DNA of 64,000 nucleotides from Streptomyces amritsarensis. Its GTDB lineage: Bacteria; Actinomycetota; Actinomycetes; Streptomycetales; Streptomycetaceae. Made by a program: the position numbers and the translations under genes. The first letter of the stretch is position 1. Each line of letters starts with the position of its first letter. A model generated the notes under the pieces. That model did no database searches and was not told the origin of the DNA. It saw only the letters and a list, made by a program, of their open reading frames with translations. The stretch spans positions 173,581 through 237,580 of the forward strand of contig NZ_MQUR01000001.1 of the NCBI RefSeq assembly GCF_001953875.1. Direction: 5' to 3'. This document shows positions 62,174 through 64,000 of the stretch, one piece after another.

Positions 62174-63792
62174 GAGGCGGCTGCCGGGGGGTGTGCGGGG
62201 GTGGTGCGGCGCCTGCCGCCGGCGGCGGCGTGCTGTACGGCGGTGGCGATGTGCCGGATCAGGACCTGGAGGTCGGCGCAGTAGACGGACGGCCGGCGGA
62301 AGCCTTCGCCGGCGCGGTAGCGGTGCGGGTAGTGGCCGCCGCCGCACACCTCGACGAGTTCGCAGGCGCGGCATCCGTCGGCGAGGGCGTCCCGTCCGAG
62401 CTGGCGTGCGGCGAAGCCGGGGTGGTCGAGGAGCTGGTCGAAGCTGTGGGTGTCGAGGGCCATGCCGGTGGCCGCGGCCCCCTCGTACGCGGATTTCAGC
62501 GAATCGGCCTGTTCGATGGAGCCGTCGGTCTCGATGACGGCGGTGGCGGCGGGCGCGAGCCCGAGGGTCTCGGTGGTGGCGGGCAGGCCGAGCAGCAGGG
62601 CGATGATCTCCTCGAAGAGGCGGATGCGGGTGCGTCGTGCTCCGTCGTGCCACCAGCGTTCGAAGACGGCGAGGAGCCAGTCGGCGTACGGGGTCCGGCC
62701 GGGGCGGCGGCCGGGGCCGGGGGGCGGCGGGGAGCTCCAGTTGGCGAGCGGGAGCAGCAGGCCGATGGTCGGCGGGGCGAAGGCGAGCAGGGACTCGTAG
62801 GTCTCCACCGGGTCCTGGTCGAGGTCGACGACGCAGAGCACGCCGGCGTAGCTGTCCGGGTGGCGTGCGAGCAGGCGCAGGCCGCGGGCGGCGGCGCCGA
62901 AGCCGGGGTGTCCGGCGTGGTCGACGCGGCGGGTGTTGTGCGCGGGCAGTCCTCCGTCGAGGCTGACGCCGACCCGGATCCCGGCGGCGGCCAGGGCGGT
63001 GAGGCGGCCGCGGGTGATCAGGGTGCCGTTGGTCTGGACGGTGGCGGTGACGCGGGTGCGGGGGCTGGTGGCGGCGAGGGCGGCGCGTACGGCTTCCACG
63101 GGCGCGGCCAGTGCGGCGGGGGCGGTGAGGAGGGGCTCGCCGCCGTGCAGGACCAGGTCGACGCGGGGCAGGTCGTGGGCGGCGGCGTGCTCGGCGATGC
63201 GGTGCGCTGCGCGGGCGGCGGTGGCGGGGGTCATGGCGACGGGCTGGTCGCGCCAGCCCTGGTCGGCCATCTCGTAGACGTAGCAGTAGGTGCAGGCGAG
63301 GTTGCAGCGGCTGCGGGTCTTGAGCACGAACTGGCGGATGGGATGGGGCGGGTGGCCTGCGGCCCGCGCGGCGGCGACGTCGAGGCGGGTGTAGGGCCAG
63401 GGGGCGTTGCGGGCATGCCGGGACGCCTGCGCGGCATGCCCCTCGGACCGGGCGGAGCCCGGCCCCCTCCCCTGAACCGGATCCGGGTACGCCCCGACCC
63501 CGTCCCCCACCTCAGCGGCGAGGGCGGGGCCTTGGACGGGACCCGGCCGGGAGGCGGGAGCCGGCTGCACGGCGAGGGCCGGGCCTCGGCTGGGGTCCGC
63601 AGGCGGCACGGCGGCCGGCTGCACGGCGAGGACGGGACCCAGGCGGGAGGCGGGGCCGGTGGGCCGGGTGGACCCCGCGTGGGGCACGGCCCCCGGCTGC
63701 ACGGCGAGGGCCGCGCCTCGGGCGGGATCCGGGCGGGGGGCGGGAGCGGGGGGCGCGGGCACCGGGGAGCTGCTCGTGATCGCTCGCCGCAT
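62170..63792 (-). CDS. fxsB: Radical SAM/SPASM peptide-modifying enzyme (FxsB type, without extension)
   Basis: The product is 540 aa. The [4Fe-4S] motif is C163-x3-C167-x2-C170 in SRCNLACTYCYVYEMADQGW, preceded by PPHPIRQFVLKTRS. VLHGGEPLL and TVQTNGTLI are the SAM-binding strands, VGVSLDGG the next, and the C-terminal SPASM-like CRACELVEVCGGGHYPHRYR and YCADLQVL bind auxiliary clusters. FxsB enzymes form Phe-linked cyclophane cross-links in FxSxx-COOH peptides. Residues 1-130 are an unusual Pro/Ala-rich extension with repeated ALAVQP units. GGGAGGGAG lies 7 nt before ATG 63792, supporting the long form. No precursor with an FxSxx end is seen within the window. Confidence 0.88.
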   Translation of the reverse strand: MRRAITSSSPVPAPPAPAPRPDPARGAALAVQPGAVPHAGSTRPTGPASRLGPVLAVQPAAVPPADPSRGPALAVQPAPASRPGPVQGPALAAEVGDGVGAYPDPVQGRGPGSARSEGHAAQASRHARNAPWPYTRLDVAAARAAGHPPHPIRQFVLKTRSRCNLACTYCYVYEMADQGWRDQPVAMTPATAARAAHRIAEHAAAHDLPRVDLVLHGGEPLLTAPAALAAPVEAVRAALAATSPRTRVTATVQTNGTLITRGRLTALAAAGIRVGVSLDGGLPAHNTRRVDHAGHPGFGAAARGLRLLARHPDSYAGVLCVVDLDQDPVETYESLLAFAPPTIGLLLPLANWSSPPPPGPGRRPGRTPYADWLLAVFERWWHDGARRTRIRLFEEIIALLLGLPATTETLGLAPAATAVIETDGSIEQADSLKSAYEGAAATGMALDTHSFDQLLDHPGFAARQLGRDALADGCRACELVEVCGGGHYPHRYRAGEGFRRPSVYCADLQVLIRHIATAVQHAAAGGRRRTTPAHPPAAAS

Positions 63793-63885
63793 CGCCGCGC
63801 TCCCTCCCCGCCCCGCCGCCGGGGGCGCCCCGGCGGATTGTCCATCCCTGCCCTGCCGCCGGACCCGGCTAACGGCGGAAAGTGG

Positions 63886-64000
63886 TCAACCCGGTTGCCC
63901 CGCGCGCCCCTCCGGTGGTGCCGGACCGGCTGCGCGGGCCTCGGCGCCGATCCGCGGGGCGGGATCCGTCGCGGTGGCGGGCGGTGCCGTATCCCTGGCG
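63886..64000 (-). CDS. Possible 3' end of a gene entering from the right edge
   Basis: One minus-strand frame is open from the edge to TGA at 63886-63888, with a GC-rich third position (product ending RIGAEARAAGPAPPEGRAGQ then PG). It would lie 93 bp upstream of the radical SAM gene. It does not end in an FxSxx motif, so it is not the precursor. Too short to identify. Confidence 0.3.
   Translation of the reverse strand, partial: ARDTAPPATATDPAPRIGAEARAAGPAPPEGRAGQPG

Overview
The window is chromosomal DNA from a Streptomyces or a very close relative. Overall G+C is very high, coding regions show strong G/C bias at the third codon position, and GTG starts and 4-bp ATGA/GTGA gene overlaps are common. 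The gene set is also typical of the genus: a conservon, a ku/LigD pair, a Kgd-type 2-oxoglutarate dehydrogenase, an HspR-type lon operator, DUF6479/DUF6325 proteins and an FxSxx-COOH-type cluster. Species cannot be named from this sequence.

Layout. 0-7.5 kb (all minus strand): the 5' part of rho; the threonine/lysine genes thrB, thrC, hom and lysA; an ArgS-like protein without a catalytic core (nrtL type); and a stand-alone response regulator. 7.67-13.2 kb: a tRNA-Arg(CCG) gene followed by a 5.5-kb integrated element bounded by 43-bp direct repeats of the tRNA 3' half. The element carries a MazEF/PemK-like toxin-antitoxin pair, a truncated tyrosine integrase, a large protein with duplicated winged-helix-like segments and a PD-(D/E)XK nuclease core, and a divergent protein of unknown function. 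13.2-14.3 kb: a degenerate ABC-ATPase pseudogene and empty sequence. 14.3-23.1 kb: an XdhC-like protein, DUF6479, a two-gene LigD module opposite ku (NHEJ repair), a NERD-domain protein, exported proteins, and a lipoprotein/sensor-kinase pair. 23.1-25.0 kb: a non-coding field of degenerate GC-rich repeats around an IS982-type transposase remnant.

25.0-33.8 kb: a TetR regulator with two different diiron proteins arranged divergently, a secreted M23 peptidase, a class B PBP with its RodA/FtsW partner, DUF6325 and a SHOCT protein. 33.9-42.5 kb: an NlpC/P60 peptidase whose 3' end overlaps a conservon operon (cvnA-B-C-D plus a styrene-monooxygenase-like flavoprotein), then a PP2C-like protein and a MarR regulator. 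42.7-51.6 kb: Lon protease behind a HAIR operator, a rhodanese-type sulfurtransferase, a second repeat array, a GT39-like membrane protein, a small lipoprotein, a 21-bp tandem repeat and a response-regulator/kinase operon. 51.8-55.7 kb: kgd. 55.8-64 kb: a variable block with a HIT protein, the 3' end of a tRNA (possible old attachment site), a Fic AMPylase-like gene, and a three-gene minus-strand operon (radical SAM/SPASM enzyme, HExxH peptide hydroxylase-like protein, TIR-NB-ARC-TPR protein) of the FxSxx-COOH peptide-modification type.

Most likely places for something undescribed are the wHTH/PD-(D/E)XK protein and its divergent partner inside the tRNA-Arg element, and the peptide-modifying rSAM + HExxH + TIR-STAND operon at the right end, whose precursor peptide is not visible in the window.
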